Assembly (NCBI GenBank): GCA_002422505.1
Contig: DIVX01000004.1
Span: 1,440 to 42,189, forward strand
DNA from: Desulfovibrio sp. UBA6121
Lineage (GTDB): Bacteria; Desulfobacterota; Desulfovibrionia; Desulfovibrionales; Desulfovibrionaceae
DNA length: 40,750 nucleotides
Reading direction: 5' to 3'
Shown: piece after piece, positions 23,224 to 31,354 of the stretch
Layout: every line of letters starts with the position of its first letter
How positions within the stretch are numbered: position 1 is the stretch's first letter
Notes under the pieces: generated by a model
What the model saw: only the letters and a program-made list of their open reading frames with translations
The model's database searches: none
Told to the model about the DNA's origin: nothing
Program-made: the position numbers and the translations under genes

Positions 23224-23913
23224 TCACTTCGCAGTCGCTGGGCTGAAGAGTATGGACTTCATCTGTTCGATGGCCTCCTGCTGCACCTTTGGATTGGTGG
23301 GCCAATCCTCGGATTGCGTTGCGTCGGAACTGCCGCGCCACGCCTGGTACACCTTGGCGAAGGTCTTGCCGGTGTGTGATATGTACATGAAGGCACGCTC
23401 GACAGTGTTGCCGTCTGTCACGACCTCTGGCCGCAGTTCCGGGCAGTAATACTCCAGCGTGATGGTGTTGTTTTCCGCACTCAGAATGCGCGCCTTGCTT
23501 TGCCCCTTGCAGCCAAGGGCCAGGGCGTTCATGGACTCGTCGAAGAAGCGCTTCATGTCGTGCTCGGGGAGATAAAAACCATACACTCCGTACAGGCGCG
23601 TCCAGTTGGAAAACTCCTGCGACTTGGGGACCATTTCAAAAGAGAAAATGTTCTTTTTCTGATTGCGGAACATCTTGGAGTCGGCGATCTGCTTTGCCTC
23701 CTTCACCCACAGGGGGAAGGGGCACTTGATGACTCCGTCGTAAAGCTTCATCGTCAGGACCATGCTGGGCTGCTCCCCTGCCGCAGCCTGCGCCTTGGCC
23801 TGGGTTGCATTGTGCTGCTCTTCGGCAAGCCCCTGGGCAGCGAAGCAGGCAAGGAAAAGGCACACAAGAGCAGTAAGGGGGGCGGCGCGTTTAAAACCTG
23901 TGGCTGTTTTCAC
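23224..23913 (-). CDS. Exported protein of unknown family beside the toxin cassette
   Basis: About 229 residues from a GTG at 23913, with GAGGA upstream. A signal peptide is clear (basic MKTATGFKR, then APLTALVCLFLACFAAQGLA before EEQH). The mature part has three Cys (IKCPFPLW, ALGCKGQS, YYCPELRP) and the segments NIFSFEMVPKSQEFSNWTRLYGVYGFYLP and AFMYISHTGKTFAKVYQAWRG. I recognise no family. It follows the ankyrin lipoprotein by 50 bases in the same operon, downstream of a lipase-type toxin tail, so a periplasmic immunity or accessory role is possible (inference). Confidence 0.65.
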   Translation of the reverse strand: MKTATGFKRAAPLTALVCLFLACFAAQGLAEEQHNATQAKAQAAAGEQPSMVLTMKLYDGVIKCPFPLWVKEAKQIADSKMFRNQKKNIFSFEMVPKSQEFSNWTRLYGVYGFYLPEHDMKRFFDESMNALALGCKGQSKARILSAENNTITLEYYCPELRPEVVTDGNTVERAFMYISHTGKTFAKVYQAWRGSSDATQSEDWPTNPKVQQEAIEQMKSILFSPATAK

Positions 23914-23963
23914 TATGAATTCCTCGTTTCGTGTCTGAGCATCGCTGCATCCGGCTCGCTCGC

Positions 23964-25415
23964 CTAGTTCGCAGGCAGAACGGTGAGCCCCTTCTTCATG
24001 ACGATCTGGCGCATTCCGGCCAGGGCCTTGGCGCGGTAGGCGCTGGCCGTGGCAGCGTCCACATTGCGCCATATGGCGCGCACGGTCACGATGGTATCCA
24101 TGAACCGGCCGATGTAGATGACGCCCTCCGTGTGGGAAGCGTCGGCAATGGCGAAGCGCAGGATGTGGTGGTCCGGGGCGCTCTCCTCGCTGGTGATGGT
24201 GGCCTCCGAGCCGAAACCTGTGCGCAAGGTTTTCTGCACCAAGCGCAGGGTCTCGTCCAGGCTGGTGCCGGGCGTATAGGCGGTACTGGCTGTGTAGAAG
24301 GTCTTCCAGTCGTTTTCTGTCTGACCCTTGGGAAGATAGTCCAAGGTGATGATTCCGGGCTTCTGCGTCTGCCGGGCGTTCACGTCCTCGCTGGTTTTCG
24401 GCGTGTCGGCCCAAAAGGGCAAAGAATACGTCAGATCGACTTGGTGCATGAGCATGTTCAGGTTTTTGGGCTGCTCTAAAGCCTTGGCTGCAGGCACATT
24501 CAGCACGTCCGGCGGGGTGGTATCCAGCACAGCTGGACGCAGGGCAAGTTCATTCCCCTGTCTTGGCGTGAAGTCAAAGACCATACCGTGTTTTTCAAGC
24601 CAATCCACGCAACGCCAAAACCACATGTACTGAGGGTTTGAAGGCATACGTATGGAAGCCGCACAGCTAAGATCAATCTCAATACTTTCCTGTAAATTCC
24701 TTACGCCTCGTTCACCCGAGTGCAGATAGTACACGCCGTGTTCCAGCATATACAAAGTAAGCTTAAAATTCCCTGAACTCGCAGCGTGCTGAATGAGCGA
24801 ATACCCCCCAAATCCAGTCTCCACGCGATAGTCAATCTGGGCACCAGCCTTGTAAAGTAAAGCAAATGCTGCTTCGCGTCCTGGCTGCACAGCTTCAGCG
24901 ATGACCCGATAGCGTTTGTTTGGCGGTTCCAGATTGGGATTACCCTTGCCGATCTCCAGGCACAATTTTAGGTATTCCACCCCGATTCTCGGGGACTGCT
25001 CTGCCGCCATGTGCATAAGAGAAGTCTGTAATGTCTTGCCGTAGTACCAAATTTTGTTGGGGTCCGCGCCGCGTTCAAGCAGGCGACGAAACCCGGCCTT
25101 GTTCGGATGGTACAACACCCAGCCGGGCACAATGATGCCAAACGCTCCGACTGCGTTCGGGTCGGCCCCGGCGTCAATCAATTGATCGATCTCTTTCACG
25201 TCGCCTTTGCTGGCCGCCTTGACCAACGCCCGGGCCTGCGGGTTGTCAGGGTACATTTCAGAGGGGCTCATGTACCGCGCAGGGGTCGGTTCCTTGGGAG
25301 CCCGCGCCGCAGCACGCTCGATTCTGGCGATGTCAGGATCGGCACTGTAGAACGTGCAGGCACAAAGCGGGAACGAGACAAGAAGGACAACAAGAAATAT
25401 AACAGACCTGTGCAT
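23964..25415 (-). CDS. Ankyrin-repeat lipoprotein, candidate immunity protein
   Basis: A 483-residue protein starting at the ATG at 25415 behind AAGGAG. The lipobox LCAC (Cys20) follows a hydrophobic signal, so it should be lipidated and face the periplasm. Ankyrin-type repeats fill about residues 55-270: ALVKAASKGDVKEIDQLIDAGADPNA, RRLLERGADPNKI, LLYKAGAQIDYR and LIQHAASSGNFKLTLYMLEHG. The last about 170 residues form a separate domain (DYLPKGQTENDWKTFYTAS..., VIYIGRFMDTIVTVRAIWRN) similar in feel to the next gene's product. It begins 21 bases after the lipase-tail gene. Periplasmic repeat lipoproteins are known as immunity proteins for lipase effectors of type VI systems, which suggests the same role here. 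Confidence 0.75.
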   Translation of the reverse strand: MHRSVIFLVVLLVSFPLCACTFYSADPDIARIERAAARAPKEPTPARYMSPSEMYPDNPQARALVKAASKGDVKEIDQLIDAGADPNAVGAFGIIVPGWVLYHPNKAGFRRLLERGADPNKIWYYGKTLQTSLMHMAAEQSPRIGVEYLKLCLEIGKGNPNLEPPNKRYRVIAEAVQPGREAAFALLYKAGAQIDYRVETGFGGYSLIQHAASSGNFKLTLYMLEHGVYYLHSGERGVRNLQESIEIDLSCAASIRMPSNPQYMWFWRCVDWLEKHGMVFDFTPRQGNELALRPAVLDTTPPDVLNVPAAKALEQPKNLNMLMHQVDLTYSLPFWADTPKTSEDVNARQTQKPGIITLDYLPKGQTENDWKTFYTASTAYTPGTSLDETLRLVQKTLRTGFGSEATITSEESAPDHHILRFAIADASHTEGVIYIGRFMDTIVTVRAIWRNVDAATASAYRAKALAGMRQIVMKKGLTVLPAN

Positions 25416-25435
25416 CAATACTCCTTACTCTTCTG

Positions 25436-28276
25436 CTAGTGGGCAACCGCTGGTGCACTAGTAAAGCCGCTGATTCCATGCAAACCAGCCCCATCAGTAG
25501 TAACTCTTTGTCCATATGACTTTGTTCCCAAAAGAGCGTTCAGGAAAAGATCTTGAATATTTGTCAACAGATCACCTCGACTGGCATAGCTTATCGTTCG
25601 CTGGTCAGCCACTTCTGCCTTTCCCTGAATCGCGGCAATTGTATTTGGATGTAATGCCGCAGCATTGAAGACAATTGCCTGATCAAAATAGCCCGTTGAA
25701 GCAAGGGCTGTCGCGACACCACCGCCAAGAGAGTGGCCCGTGACATTAAGGCTCGCATCATTACTTTTTGCGAAGCTAACGAGAGCTCTTAACGTATCCT
25801 TGTCAGCTGCTATCTCATACTGCCCCCCGACTCCGCCGAACGCCTGCACAATGTTGGTCTTCAAATCACCAACATCTGTCAGCTCACTACCACGAACGGC
25901 AACAACAACTTCACCCCCAACATCATAAACGGATGTGTTTTTAATGAATACGTCAATATGCAATCCAGTAACCCCGTCGATCAATTTATCTGTACTTATT
26001 CCAGCTTTCAGTAGTTCATCGTCGGACAGGCGCCTGAACCCTGCCGCGCTCTGGCAAGTCGACTCGTAGGAACAACCGTCCAAAGTTGCATATTTTTCCT
26101 TTTGTGCCTCCTGTGCCTCAGTCAGCGGTGTCGCGTTAACCCATGACGCCATCTCCACAACCATGGAACTCAGGGCTCCCTCCAGCGGATCACCGCCCGC
26201 CAAGGCGGCCCCGGCAGCACCTGACGCGCCTTGCAGGATGATGCTGACGGCTTTATTCAACTCGGCTCCGGTAATTTTCCCGCTAGCGTAGCTGGAAAAC
26301 GAGGAACCGAGCGAGGTGAGGAAGGCCTTCTCAAGGTCATTCCCGCCGACAATATTGCTGGTAATTGTTTTTACAGTAGTTGTCGCCAGTATTTTCCCCA
26401 CTGCGGGATACTTATCAAATGTGCTGCCAAACTTACTCATTTCCCCGGCCAGCACCATGCTTGCGAGCAGTGAACGCACGCCCTCCTCGGAGACCAGCGC
26501 CTCCATATTTTTCCCGAAATCTCCTCCAGCTGCGGCGTTCGCAGCGGCAACGGTAACATTCGCGGCCGTCGCAGTGATACCTGCCGCCAAAGCGCTTTGC
26601 AGGGCCAACATGGTCGCGCTTGCGCCTTTCCCTATTCCTAACATCATCCCCGCAAACTCGGGTGCGAATACCCCTGCCGCCGCCGAAGCTGCAATGGCCA
26701 AGATGATAGTGGCAGCAGGAGAAATGCCACCATCCTTCTTGTTCCAGCTCTCGTACTGCTCCTGGACTCCTTTCCAGTTGACGTCGTCGCGCTTGAGCAG
26801 TTCGCCCATCCACTCAAGGCCCTGGGCCTGGGAAAGCTGCTGAATGTCCTGGCGCAGGTCGCCGGTCTGCTTGTACTCGACCGTGACGCCGTCGCGGCTG
26901 GTGATGGTGAGGCCCTTGCCTGTGGTGATGAGCGTATTGACGATGGTCTCAGCGCTCTTGCCCTTGTCCTGGGACGACCACGTCAGCCAGCCGACGTTGG
27001 AGGAGACGCTGCGGTTATACTCGCTGTCCTTGCTGGTCAGGAGGGAGACGTTGCCGCTTTTCGCCACAAGTTGGGTCTCACCGTCAGAGGTGATCTTCGC
27101 GGCGGTCAGCGTGATGTCCTTCTGCGCCTCAACGCTGACATCGCCCCCTGCGGCGATCTCACTGCGTTCCGTGGTCACCTTGCGGTTCTCCTTCGAACCA
27201 GAGGAAGAGATGAGCCCACCGAAACTAGAGCTGCTGCTCTGGTACTGGCTGGAACTCGTCATCTGCGCCGCCAAGATGTTTGCGTTGCTTGCCGCAGCCA
27301 GTTTGACGTCCTGCGCGGCGCTGAGCTTGCTGCCCGAGACCACGAGGTCGCCGCTACCCGCCTTGCCCGCCTCGGCGCTGAGGCTGCCGCCGGAGGTGAC
27401 CTGGGAGGCCACGTTGGTGCTGCCGCTGCCCGAGGCAGACTCCGAGCTTTTGCCGCCAAACAGGCCGCCGCTCTTGGACTTGAGGTGGCGGGAGAACTCG
27501 TACGTATCCGTGGCCGAGGTGATGGAGAGGTTGCGCCCGGCTGCCAGGCTGGCGTCGCCGCCCGCCTGCACCGTGCTGCCGTGAATCACGGCGTCCTGCC
27601 CTGCGGTGATGCTGAGTGCGCCGCCAGAGCTCAGGGTGGAGGCCTCGTTGTTCACCACGCTGGCGCTGGCGTTGTATTTTGAGCCTTGCGAGGTTGCGAA
27701 GCTGGTGCCGGTTTGCTGGGTGGAAAGGATCACGTCCTGGCCCGCGCTTAAGGTGGCGCTGCCGCCCGCCACAGCGTCGCTGCCAACAAGCGAGATGCTC
27801 TCGCCCGCCTGCATGTTCAGAGTGCCGCTGGCCTCGATGCGTCCGCGCTGATTCGCGACCTGGCTGGTGGTGTTCGACGAGGCGAAGGTCACGGTGGCCG
27901 TGTCGGAAACGATGTTCTTGCCTGCGGCCAGGGTGACCTCATCGCCCTTGATGAGCCCGCTGGTGTTGGTGAGGGAGCCGGTGGCGGCCAGGGCGGCGGT
28001 CTGCCCCTGCAGGGTGCCCAGGGTGTTGAAAATGTTGGACGCGTTGATGGTGAGGGTGTTGGTGGCCTGGATCACCCCGGTGTTGCTGGTGTCGCCCGTG
28101 GTGGTGATTGTGACGTCCTTGCCCACGATGACCGACCCGCCCTGGGCGATCTTCTCCAGGCTGGCGCTGGCCAGGTAGACCCTGGGCGCCAGCACCTCGT
28201 GCCCGTCCACCACGGTCTTCTCCAGCCAGACGATGTCCTCGGTGAGTTGGGCTATTTGGGCCTCGCTCAAGGCCAC
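25436..28276 (-). CDS. 5'-truncated TpsA/CdiA-like cassette with class-3 lipase toxin tail
   Basis: An intact 946-codon frame that lacks signal peptide and TPS domain. It enters in mid-protein (VALSEAQIAQLTEDIVWLEKTVVDGHEVLAP) and runs through filamentous-haemagglutinin repeats (residues ~20-480), a hydrophobic Ala/Gly-rich pre-toxin region (~515-680) and a lipase-3 fold: VVVAVRGSELTDVGDLKTN, G847-H-S849-L-G-G-G, with D902 and H933 completing a likely triad. The frame is open up to a TGA at 28346-28348 but has no ATG or ribosome site, so as it stands it is probably silent. The first 471 bp are nearly identical to tpsA at 40280-40750 on the other strand. The tail should hydrolyse phospholipid or other lipid in a target cell. 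Confidence 0.85.
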   Translation of the reverse strand: MALSEAQIAQLTEDIVWLEKTVVDGHEVLAPRVYLASASLEKIAQGGSVIVGKDVTITTTGDTSNTGVIQATNTLTINASNIFNTLGTLQGQTAALAATGSLTNTSGLIKGDEVTLAAGKNIVSDTATVTFASSNTTSQVANQRGRIEASGTLNMQAGESISLVGSDAVAGGSATLSAGQDVILSTQQTGTSFATSQGSKYNASASVVNNEASTLSSGGALSITAGQDAVIHGSTVQAGGDASLAAGRNLSITSATDTYEFSRHLKSKSGGLFGGKSSESASGSGSTNVASQVTSGGSLSAEAGKAGSGDLVVSGSKLSAAQDVKLAAASNANILAAQMTSSSQYQSSSSSFGGLISSSGSKENRKVTTERSEIAAGGDVSVEAQKDITLTAAKITSDGETQLVAKSGNVSLLTSKDSEYNRSVSSNVGWLTWSSQDKGKSAETIVNTLITTGKGLTITSRDGVTVEYKQTGDLRQDIQQLSQAQGLEWMGELLKRDDVNWKGVQEQYESWNKKDGGISPAATIILAIAASAAAGVFAPEFAGMMLGIGKGASATMLALQSALAAGITATAANVTVAAANAAAGGDFGKNMEALVSEEGVRSLLASMVLAGEMSKFGSTFDKYPAVGKILATTTVKTITSNIVGGNDLEKAFLTSLGSSFSSYASGKITGAELNKAVSIILQGASGAAGAALAGGDPLEGALSSMVVEMASWVNATPLTEAQEAQKEKYATLDGCSYESTCQSAAGFRRLSDDELLKAGISTDKLIDGVTGLHIDVFIKNTSVYDVGGEVVVAVRGSELTDVGDLKTNIVQAFGGVGGQYEIAADKDTLRALVSFAKSNDASLNVTGHSLGGGVATALASTGYFDQAIVFNAAALHPNTIAAIQGKAEVADQRTISYASRGDLLTNIQDLFLNALLGTKSYGQRVTTDGAGLHGISGFTSAPAVAH

Positions 28277-28292
28277 GCCGATGGTGAGGTCG
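27822..28292 (-). repeat. Left arm of a long inverted repeat (tpsA cassette copy)
   Basis: Read on the minus strand from 28292, this matches the plus strand from 40280 to the window end. I compared them by eye and found only two substitutions: AAG/AGG (Lys to Arg, near 40389) and GTT/GTG (silent, near 40499). Homology begins sharply at CGACCTCACC; the bases before it are unrelated in the two copies. The repeat very likely continues beyond 27822 and beyond the window. Confidence 0.93.
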
Positions 28293-28367
28293 TGCGAGAC
28301 CTTGTGCTCCGCATGTTCAGAAAAATGAGAGCGGTCCGAGCATTGTCACGAGTGGCGCCGACGGGAG

Positions 28368-28384
28368 CGCCAGCAAAGCTGGCG
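28368..28384. repeat. Short perfect hairpin beside the inverted-repeat boundary
   Basis: CGCCAGC-AAA-GCTGGCG, with a second imperfect dyad (GGCGC...GCGCC, 28353-28371) overlapping it. It lies about 75 bases outside the arm boundary at 28292 and downstream of the minus-strand gene at 28474. It could be a factor-assisted terminator or a REP-like element; no T-run follows. The rest of 28293-28473 holds no gene. Confidence 0.4.
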
Positions 28385-28473
28385 ACCCGAATGGAAGGGG
28401 TGTGCCCGGGACGGCGGCACGGCTTGTTGATGATGCGCCGCGTTCACCCGCAGCGCGTCGTGCGGTGTGCAGG

Positions 28474-29010
28474 CTACCAGCTGAAGGTTCCGCGCACCTG
28501 CGCCTTCATGGCGTCCTGGTATTGCGCAAAACGAGGATCGGCTTCAAGCACTTCCACGACGACGGAGTGCGCCATCGTGCCATCATGCAGCGGCAGAACC
28601 TGGGTGTCGAGCACGATGGACGTTTGTTCGCTTCCGGGAGACGGCACGTGGCTGTCCAATTTGGAGTAGGTTTTGGACTGCACAAGCCTGTTGCCCTGAT
28701 AGTATTGGATGAGCAGACGACCGGAATAGACAGTGCCTCCGGGTGGGAACCGGTTCTTGAAGTCCAGAACCAATGCGACCTCGCGGGTGTGGTGCACGTC
28801 AAACGGTATCTCGATTTTGCTTCCGAGCCGGGATATCTCAAAGGGGTGTTCATCCGAAAGCGCGTCGCTGACGCCCCTGTGAACGATGGCATTGAAAAAG
28901 GCCAATTTTTCAGGCGAGGCATGCACGACGAGGAGGAAGGCGACGAGAGCTGCGACAAGCAGAGCGATGGAGGTGCTGACGACCAGCACCGAACGAAGAA
29001 ATGGCTTCAT
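28474..29010 (-). CDS. Membrane-anchored or exported protein of unknown family
   Basis: 178 residues. GGAG precedes the ATG at 29010. One amino-terminal hydrophobic helix (SVLVVSTSIALLVAALVAFLLVV) follows a basic MKPFLR, then a soluble domain of beta character: EIPFDVHHTREVALVLDFKNRFPPGGTVYSGRLLIQYYQG and TSIVLDTQVLPLHDGTMAHSVVVEVLEADPRFAQYQDAMKAQVRGTFSW. The domain should sit in the periplasm. I know no family for it. It lies 24 bases after the membrane protein at 29035 and before the truncated TpsA cassette, the position of an immunity protein in such arrays. Confidence 0.65.
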   Translation of the reverse strand: MKPFLRSVLVVSTSIALLVAALVAFLLVVHASPEKLAFFNAIVHRGVSDALSDEHPFEISRLGSKIEIPFDVHHTREVALVLDFKNRFPPGGTVYSGRLLIQYYQGNRLVQSKTYSKLDSHVPSPGSEQTSIVLDTQVLPLHDGTMAHSVVVEVLEADPRFAQYQDAMKAQVRGTFSW

Positions 29011-29034
29011 GGCGACTCCAAACGCAGGCGGTGG

Positions 29035-29478
29035 TTACTTCTCTTGCCAGAACCAGAAGTTCCAGAACTTCACGCCACGCGCCTTCAAGTGCTCAATGAT
29101 GCCTTGGTCCGTGGGAATCCAGGCCATGTTGATCTTCTCGAACAGGATGCCCTTCTTGTAGACGATGATGATGAAGAACAGGCTTTCCTCATACGGGCTC
29201 AGGTTGATGATGCGGCGGATTTCATCGTAGCCTCGCACGCCCACATGCGGCCAAGAAGAGGTGAAGGTGTCGTCGGAGAAGGAGGAGATGCGCAAGGGGC
29301 GGAGCGAGAGATAGCCGAAGATGAATAATGGCAAGGTAAAAGGGACAATCCAACGGATATCGTGAGTTGCAATGCCAGCAAAGAAAAGCATGATCGGTAT
29401 GATGTAGAGATACCGCATAAGCTTTGCGTGCGAATATGCGCTACGAATGACGTAGTTCTCTTTCACAACTATTTCCAT
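29035..29478 (-). CDS. Small membrane protein, candidate immunity for Rhs tip 3
   Basis: 147 residues with two adjacent transmembrane helices (RYLYIIPIMLFFAGIATH; WIVPFTLPLFIFGYLSL) and a cytoplasmic carboxy half (SSFSDDTFTSSWPHVGVRGYDEIRRIINLSPYEESLFFIIIVYKKGILFEKINMAWIP...). The layout is that of two-helix proteins with a PH-like or substrate-binding tail. Its start is 57 bases after the stop of the orphan Rhs tip at 29536, which fits a toxin-immunity pair. The sequence is visibly AT-richer than the core genes, as is usual for immunity genes. Confidence 0.65.
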   Translation of the reverse strand: MEIVVKENYVIRSAYSHAKLMRYLYIIPIMLFFAGIATHDIRWIVPFTLPLFIFGYLSLRPLRISSFSDDTFTSSWPHVGVRGYDEIRRIINLSPYEESLFFIIIVYKKGILFEKINMAWIPTDQGIIEHLKARGVKFWNFWFWQEK

Positions 29479-29535
29479 GCTGTGTTTTCCAAATGTCGGC
29501 GCACCGCTTCTGGCGCGCCAGCCATTTCATGATGT

Positions 29536-30111
29536 TCAATCCCTGTTGTACAGATCGAAATCATCCGGCGGCGAAGCTTCCGTGGGTACGGTGGTGAAAA
29601 TGGTCTTAGACCATGTATTGGTCTTGTAAGCATGTGTCTCTGGTGTGCCTGCGCCCCAGCCATACTGCCCCGACACGCCTTCGTATCCATCGCCAGTGAC
29701 CTTGTCGGCGCCGAAGACGGGTCCCGCCTTAAACTGTCCGACAGGGATTTCTCCCACACTCCAGCCCGCCTGCGTGCCCGCACCGGTGAGGTCGTCCATG
29801 CGGGTGGCGTTGGTGGCTTGGGCAAAGCCGCCGATTGATGCGCCATAGCCAGCGTTAGGTCCTGCGCCGACAGTTCCTTGCCACGCCCAGTTCCCCTCAC
29901 CATCACGGCCAACGGACCCGCTCGCCGTGCCGCCGACTCCAAACCCGCTGGCGCTGCCGCTCACACCAGCGTTTGCCGTCCACAGCCCCCACACGTCCAC
30001 CCGGTTCACCGGATCATCCACGCAGTAGCCGTACCAGTCCTTGTCGCCGCCCTTTGCGCCCATGGGGTCAAGGGCGTATTGGAAAATGCAAGGCGACCTT
30101 GAGAGTATCAA
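29536..30111 (-). CDS. Orphan Rhs tip 3 (end-of-core repeat plus Gly-rich toxin domain)
   Basis: The frame holds the last core residues ALDPMGAKGGDKDWYGYCVDDP-NRVDVWGL (30076-29983) and then a unique tip of about 150 residues, very rich in Gly/Ser/Ala (SGSASGFGVGGTASGSVG..., GAGPNAGYGASIGG) and ending in TNTWSKTIFTTVPTEASPPDDFDLYNRD. The nominal start is a TTG at 30111 with no ribosome site; the ATG inside DPMG (30063) is equally unsupported. It therefore looks like a silent cassette waiting to be joined to an Rhs core. The tip's activity is unknown; its Gly-rich make-up suggests a membrane-active protein. Confidence 0.7.
   Translation of the reverse strand: MILSRSPCIFQYALDPMGAKGGDKDWYGYCVDDPVNRVDVWGLWTANAGVSGSASGFGVGGTASGSVGRDGEGNWAWQGTVGAGPNAGYGASIGGFAQATNATRMDDLTGAGTQAGWSVGEIPVGQFKAGPVFGADKVTGDGYEGVSGQYGWGAGTPETHAYKTNTWSKTIFTTVPTEASPPDDFDLYNRD
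29983..30076 (-). repeat. Rhs end-of-core repeat, copy 3
   Basis: Encodes ALDPMGAKGGDKDWYGYC and on to the WGL junction. It is near-identical to copies at 30723-30862 and 31721-31860, but shorter on its 5' side, where homology stops at the hairpin 30091-30119. Confidence 0.9.
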
Positions 30112-30119
30112 GGCCGCCT
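30091..30119 (-). terminator. Hairpin after the candidate immunity gene of tip 2
   Basis: AGGCGACCTTGA (30091-30102) pairs with TCAAGGCCGCCT (30108-30119), with one mismatch. On the minus strand it comes 8 bases after the stop at 30127, with only a short T-stretch (TGCATTTTCC) behind it. It sits exactly where Rhs homology of copy 3 begins. Confidence 0.5.
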
Positions 30120-30126
30120 CGCCGAG

Positions 30127-30333
30127 TTATTGCTTGTCGATCTCAGGGGGCTGCCCCGGCCTACGCAAGTACCAGGCGAGCAGGGGGAGAACCATGCCGG
30201 TCGCCACGAGAAGGTACGATGTCCACAGAGGCATTGGAAAACCGTGCCATGATGACCGGCCGGCACCGACCTCCAACGCTCCGACCCCAACAAACAGCTG
30301 GCTCAGGTATATTTCTGAAAGCCTTACTCTCAT
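30127..30333 (-). CDS. 68-residue membrane protein, candidate immunity for Rhs tip 2
   Basis: The ATG at 30333 overlaps the stop of the tip-2 frame by 4 bases (ATGA) and has GGAG upstream. One or two hydrophobic stretches are visible: MRVRLSEIYLSQLFVGVGALEVG (weak) and WTSYLLVATGMVLPLLAWYLRR (a clear helix followed by positive charge). The tail PGQPPEIDKQ would be cytoplasmic. The overlap with a toxin tip is the classic arrangement for an immunity gene. No known family is seen. Confidence 0.65.
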   Translation of the reverse strand: MRVRLSEIYLSQLFVGVGALEVGAGRSSWHGFPMPLWTSYLLVATGMVLPLLAWYLRRPGQPPEIDKQ

Positions 30334-30863
30334 TGTTCACTCCACCTCTCATATGCTTTGCTTCCAAGAAATCCCACTTCGCCAGCTGTTGTCATGGGTG
30401 GTGGCCCCGGCACGAAAGCCCCAGACAGGAAATCATACGCCTGTTCGACCTTCTCCGGATTACGCGCCACCGTCGTGGCGATAATCGGGTCGGCCTCAAT
30501 GCCTCCCGCCACGGCAATGGGCAGCGCCCCCGCGCCGAGAGCCACGGCGGTGTATTTCTGCAAATCTTCGTTCGTTGCGAATGCGTCGGTCGTTTTGCTC
30601 AACGCTTCCCCGGCGCCCTTGGCTCCCCCAGACACGGCTTGGCAGATGCCGCCAGGAGCCTTGCCCCGGAGCTGGCCCAGGCCATCACCGATTTTCTGGA
30701 CTCCGTCCCACCAGCCTTCCTCCAGCCCCCACATGTCCACCCGGTTAACCGGGTCATCCACGCAGTAGCCGTACCAGTCCTTGTCGCCGCCCTTTGCGCC
30801 CATGGGGTCCAGCGCCGTGAAGCGCCCGGTATCCGCGTCGTAATCACGCCAGACAAAGCGCCT
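30330..30863 (-). CDS. Orphan Rhs tip 2 (end-of-core repeat plus unknown toxin domain)
   Basis: The frame is open from a TAG at 30864-30866. It encodes FVWRDYDADTGRFTALDPMGAKGGDKDW...NRVDMWGL, the last ~45 residues of an Rhs core, and then a unique tip of about 130 residues: EEGWWDGVQKIGDGLGQLRGKAPGG..., GAKGAGEALSKTTDAF, TAVALGAGALPIAVAGGIEADPII (a hydrophobic stretch) and GEVGFLGSKAYERWSEQ. No start codon precedes the core part; the ATG inside DPMG (30803) has no ribosome site. I treat it as a silent cassette. The stop overlaps its candidate immunity gene. Confidence 0.72.
   Translation of the reverse strand, partial: RRFVWRDYDADTGRFTALDPMGAKGGDKDWYGYCVDDPVNRVDMWGLEEGWWDGVQKIGDGLGQLRGKAPGGICQAVSGGAKGAGEALSKTTDAFATNEDLQKYTAVALGAGALPIAVAGGIEADPIIATTVARNPEKVEQAYDFLSGAFVPGPPPMTTAGEVGFLGSKAYERWSEQ
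30723..30862 (-). repeat. Rhs end-of-core repeat, copy 2
   Basis: A 140-bp near-copy of 31721-31860, encoding FVWRDYDADTGRFTALDP and on to WGL. Differences are scattered single bases, mostly silent. Homology ends just before the TAG at 30864-30866. Confidence 0.92.
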
Positions 30864-30878
30864 CTACGACTCTAAATC

Positions 30879-31328
30879 CTATTCGCGTGGGGGGATGCGA
30901 ATTCCTTTGAGCCAGAGCGAAAAAAGCCCCCCAAAGCCAAGGGCTACGGCTGCACAGTTGGCCATCATTGCATGTTGCCGTTTGCAGAAGATCAGATCAT
31001 TTCCTGGAACAGCTGTGAGCCAAGCATAGAACAGTGCTTTGTAGAGAAAAGCGAGCCAAAGCAACATGGAGAGCAGCAGCAATGAATTTCCAACGATCTT
31101 GCGAGACCGGGACATCGACGTGACGCGTTCCCGGCTGGGTCGCCACATCCACCAAAAGGAAGCAAGACTAAACGGGACGGAAATAAATACAAGAACGCCA
31201 ACAAAAGCAGGCACGGGATACACGGCCCCTGGAGACCATTTCTCTAGGAAACTGGCATGGAAGCCGCGTTCTGCGATGTTGGCCAGCAGGGTGACCACGC
31301 CGAGAGTGGGTGCGAGCCATCGTTTCAC
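30879..31328 (-). CDS. Multi-pass membrane protein, candidate immunity for Rhs tip 1
   Basis: 149 residues from a GTG at 31328 with a perfect AGGAGG site; a longer version from the GTG at 31355 would overlap the Rhs stop by one base. About four hydrophobic helices: LAPTLGVVTLLANIA, VYPVPAFVGVLVFISVPFSLASFWW, GNSLLLLSMLLWLAFLYKALFYAWL and MMANCAAVALGFGGLFSLWL. Small polytopic proteins directly after an Rhs toxin are usually immunity proteins for toxins acting at the inner membrane or periplasm. No family is recognised. Confidence 0.68.
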   Translation of the reverse strand: MKRWLAPTLGVVTLLANIAERGFHASFLEKWSPGAVYPVPAFVGVLVFISVPFSLASFWWMWRPSRERVTSMSRSRKIVGNSLLLLSMLLWLAFLYKALFYAWLTAVPGNDLIFCKRQHAMMANCAAVALGFGGLFSLWLKGIRIPPRE

Positions 31329-31354
31329 TATGATCCTCCTGCTGGCCGTGAGCA

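Noticed and set aside
23914..24414. Long upstream extension of the exported-protein frame (396 codons in total)
   Set aside because: The extension overlaps the ankyrin lipoprotein in another frame, and a GTG with ribosome site plus signal peptide at 23913 gives a natural start.
27822..28292. Insertion sequence or transposon end as cause of the inverted repeat
   Set aside because: The repeat is coding tpsA sequence in frame; no transposase, terminal inverted repeats or target duplication were seen at its edge.
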